From an uncultured Solirubrobacteraceae bacterium (GTDB lineage: Bacteria > Actinomycetota > Thermoleophilia > Solirubrobacterales > Solirubrobacteraceae): DNA of 13,835 nt. The first letter of the stretch is position 1, and the number at the start of each line of letters is the position of its first letter. This document shows, in pieces, positions 13,101 through 13,835 of the stretch. The position numbers were made by a program, and so were the translations under genes. The DNA is taken from NCBI GenBank assembly GCA_902806215.1, contig CADCVT010000331.1:1-13835 (forward strand), given 5' to 3'. The notes beneath the pieces were generated by a model. It was given only the letters and a program-made list of their open reading frames with translations, was not told where the DNA came from and did no database searches.

Positions 13101-13835
<735 letters not shown>

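Overview
The window is strongly GC-rich, with frequent GTG and TTG starts and short or shared intergenic regions. The order dnaX–ybaB–recR followed shortly by aspartokinase is a known actinobacterial arrangement. The style of the secreted and hypothetical proteins fits a deep-branching actinobacterium of the Thermoleophilia (Solirubrobacter/Conexibacter/Patulibacter-like). The lineage is inferred from gene content and composition, not from a search.

Layout. (1) 1-1145: 3' part of a secreted calcium-binding protein made of 105-bp tandem thrombospondin type 3 repeats, closed by a strong hairpin that also ends the convergent tRNA-Val(CAC). (2) 1390-2919: an M16-family zinc peptidase, convergent with a cytosolic repeat-type protein of unknown function (2933-3880). 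(3) About 3940-4205: the large (Alu-domain) signal recognition particle RNA. (4) A SAM methyltransferase diverges over 43 bp from an ECF sigma factor, whose gene overlaps an ArsR-type winged-helix regulator. A membrane-anchored protein of unknown function follows. (5) 7149-8501: a polytopic GT-C-type glycosyltransferase, divergent from dnaX over 28 bp. (6) dnaX, ybaB/ebfC, recR and a HIT-family hydrolase run in one direction, closed by a compound hairpin. (7) A membrane-anchored GH3-like protein with eroded catalytic motifs runs convergently to that cluster. It is divergent from aspartokinase (lysC/ask), which runs off the right edge.

How it works together. The dnaX-ybaB-recR block is DNA replication and recombinational repair housekeeping, with HIT translationally coupled to recR. 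SRP RNA and the tRNA are translation and export housekeeping. The sigma/ArsR/methyltransferase group is the most regulatory-looking part: a sigma factor without a visible anti-sigma factor is instead coupled to a DNA-binding repressor-type protein. Several start codons have a plausible -10 hexamer only 6-9 nt upstream, which suggests leaderless transcripts are common here.

The observations most worth checking are: an in-frame TAG in dnaX that looks like a GAG-to-TAG change, with coding-like sequence continuing for 25 codons; loss of all three recognisable GH3 catalytic/substrate motifs in the 11903-13081 protein; and the overlapping sigma/ArsR pair. I see no CRISPR array, insertion sequence, integrase or phage gene.
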